In this document: piece by piece, positions 6,967-7,266 of the stretch
Layout of the letters: each line of letters opens with the position of its first letter
How positions within the stretch are numbered: the stretch's first letter is position 1
NCBI GenBank assembly: GCA_046302715.1
Contig: JBKCHQ010000166.1
Coordinates: 1-7,266, forward strand
Source of the DNA: CAMCXT01 sp046302715
GTDB taxonomy: Bacteria; Bacteroidota; Bacteroidia; M30B66
Direction: 5' to 3'
Length of the DNA: 7,266 nt
The notes under the pieces: model-generated
Databases searched by the model: none
Told to the model about the DNA's origin: nothing
What the model saw: only the letters and a program-made list of their open reading frames with translations
Translations under genes and position numbers: made by a program

Positions 6967-6981
6967 GTTTAGCGGCTAAAC
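6967..6981. repeat. 15-bp palindrome touching the aminotransferase start (possible operator)
   Basis: GTTTAGC (6967-6973) and GCTAAAC (6975-6981) are perfect inverted arms around one central base, ending 1 nt before the aminotransferase start codon. They overlap a promoter-like -7 element at 6977-6984 on the minus strand. Position and symmetry suit a dimeric repressor site, or an mRNA hairpin that would occlude the start. The symmetry is seen directly; function is inference. Confidence 0.4.
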
Positions 6982-7011
6982 TTAAGGAAGCCTAATTAAT
7001 CCTAATTCAAA
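6977..7011 (-). promoter_or_regulatory. Candidate Bacteroidota-type promoter for the aminotransferase/GT pair
   Basis: On the minus strand TTTG (7008-7011) and TAAGTTTA (6977-6984) resemble the Bacteroidota -33 TTTG and -7 TAnnTTTG elements. The last base of the -7 box does not match, and the spacing of 23 bp is at or beyond the long end of the usual range. The gene lies only 47 nt from the rseP stop on the same strand, so simple read-through from rseP is an equally good explanation. Confidence 0.25.
6991..7007 (-). repeat. Two AATTAGG direct repeats, 10-bp period
   Basis: On the minus strand AATTAGG occurs at 7001-7007 and again at 6991-6997 (CCTAATT on the plus strand). The copies are one helical turn apart and lie between the candidate -33 and -7 elements. 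Phased heptamers like this can be binding sites for a regulator. With two copies in AT-rich DNA, chance is not excluded. Confidence 0.3.
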
Positions 7012-7012
7012 C

Positions 7013-7266
7013 TTATTTCCCGGTCAACCATCGGTAAATGTCGTTACCGTTGGCATAGATGAGCAAAGAAAACAACAATATCATTCCAATTACTTGAGCC
7101 TTCTCTAGAACCTTCTCAGAGGGCTTACGCCCTGTAACCATCTCCCATAAAAGAAAGACAACGTGGCCTCCATCAAGGGCTGGAATTGGTAAAATATTCA
7201 TAAAAGCAAGAACTATGGACAAAAACGCTGTAAAGCCCCAAAATTGCCGCCAGTCCCAATCTTTAT
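7013..7266 (-). CDS. rseP: RseP-type intramembrane site-2 metalloprotease (M50), C-terminal part (partial)
   Basis: The frame is open to the window edge and encodes the last 83 residues of a zinc metalloprotease embedded in the inner membrane; the N-terminus lies beyond 7266. It reads DWDWRQFWGFTAFLS, then NILPIPALDGGH, the third conserved motif of site-2 proteases, whose Asp (residue 31 of this fragment) is a zinc ligand. A last hydrophobic helix, VIGMILLFSLLIYANG, and the ending NDIYRWLTGK follow. In other Gram-negative bacteria RseP cuts anti-sigma factors after a first periplasmic cleavage and so controls envelope-stress sigma factors; that role is inferred here. The HExxH motif and PDZ domains lie outside the window. 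The apparent start near 7222 is an internal TTG leucine codon, not the true start. The aminotransferase gene begins 47 nt downstream on the same strand. Confidence 0.93.
   Translation of the reverse strand, partial: KDWDWRQFWGFTAFLSIVLAFMNILPIPALDGGHVVFLLWEMVTGRKPSEKVLEKAQVIGMILLFSLLIYANGNDIYRWLTGK

Noticed and set aside
7013..7222. A small stand-alone 69-residue membrane protein starting near 7222
   Set aside because: The putative start is a TTG inside a frame that continues to the window edge, and the residues before it continue the RseP match, so this is the tail of rseP and not a separate gene.
1..7266. CRISPR arrays, tRNA or rRNA genes, insertion sequences, toxin-antitoxin or defence genes
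   Set aside because: I looked for spaced repeats, recognisable RNA gene sequences, transposase motifs and defence domains and found none.

Overview
The window looks like chromosomal DNA of a Bacteroidota bacterium, probably in the Flavobacteriia/Cytophagia sphere. I judge this from the N-terminus of RpoA (MAILAFQKPDKV), a ribosomal protein L17 with a long charged C-terminal tail, an RseP C-terminus typical of the phylum as I remember it, the order rplQ-carA-eno, and the near absence of Shine-Dalgarno sequences, with A-rich leaders instead. I could not run a database search, so genus and species are not assigned.

Positions 1-2411 (+ strand) are the distal half of the alpha operon: the last codons of rpsK (S11), then rpsD (S4), rpoA (RNA polymerase alpha) and rplQ (L17). 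It closes with a strong intrinsic terminator at 2373-2411. Positions 2428-4841 (+ strand) hold carA (small subunit of carbamoyl-phosphate synthase) and eno (enolase), 2 nt apart. The terminator ends only 16 nt before the carA start codon, and I see no promoter between them.

Positions 4842-4920 are a short AT-rich convergent spacer with two inverted repeats. Positions 4921-6965 (- strand) hold two surface-glycan genes: a sugar-nucleotide aminotransferase of the DegT/DnrJ/EryC1/StrS family, transcribed first, and a polyprenyl-phosphate glycosyltransferase of the GtrB/ArnC type, 26 nt downstream. They may make an amino sugar and load it onto undecaprenyl phosphate. Positions 7013-7266 (- strand) are the C-terminal end of rseP, an intramembrane site-2 protease, cut by the window edge. 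The 47-nt leader between rseP and the aminotransferase contains a 15-bp palindrome touching the gene start and two AATTAGG repeats 10 bp apart.

Most of the window is conserved housekeeping DNA. I see no RNA gene, insertion sequence, CRISPR array or defence system, and no convincing undescribed system. The points most worth a second look are the aminotransferase/glycosyltransferase pair with its leader, the promoter problem at carA, and the acidic tail on L17. No gene-free stretch exceeds 300 bases.
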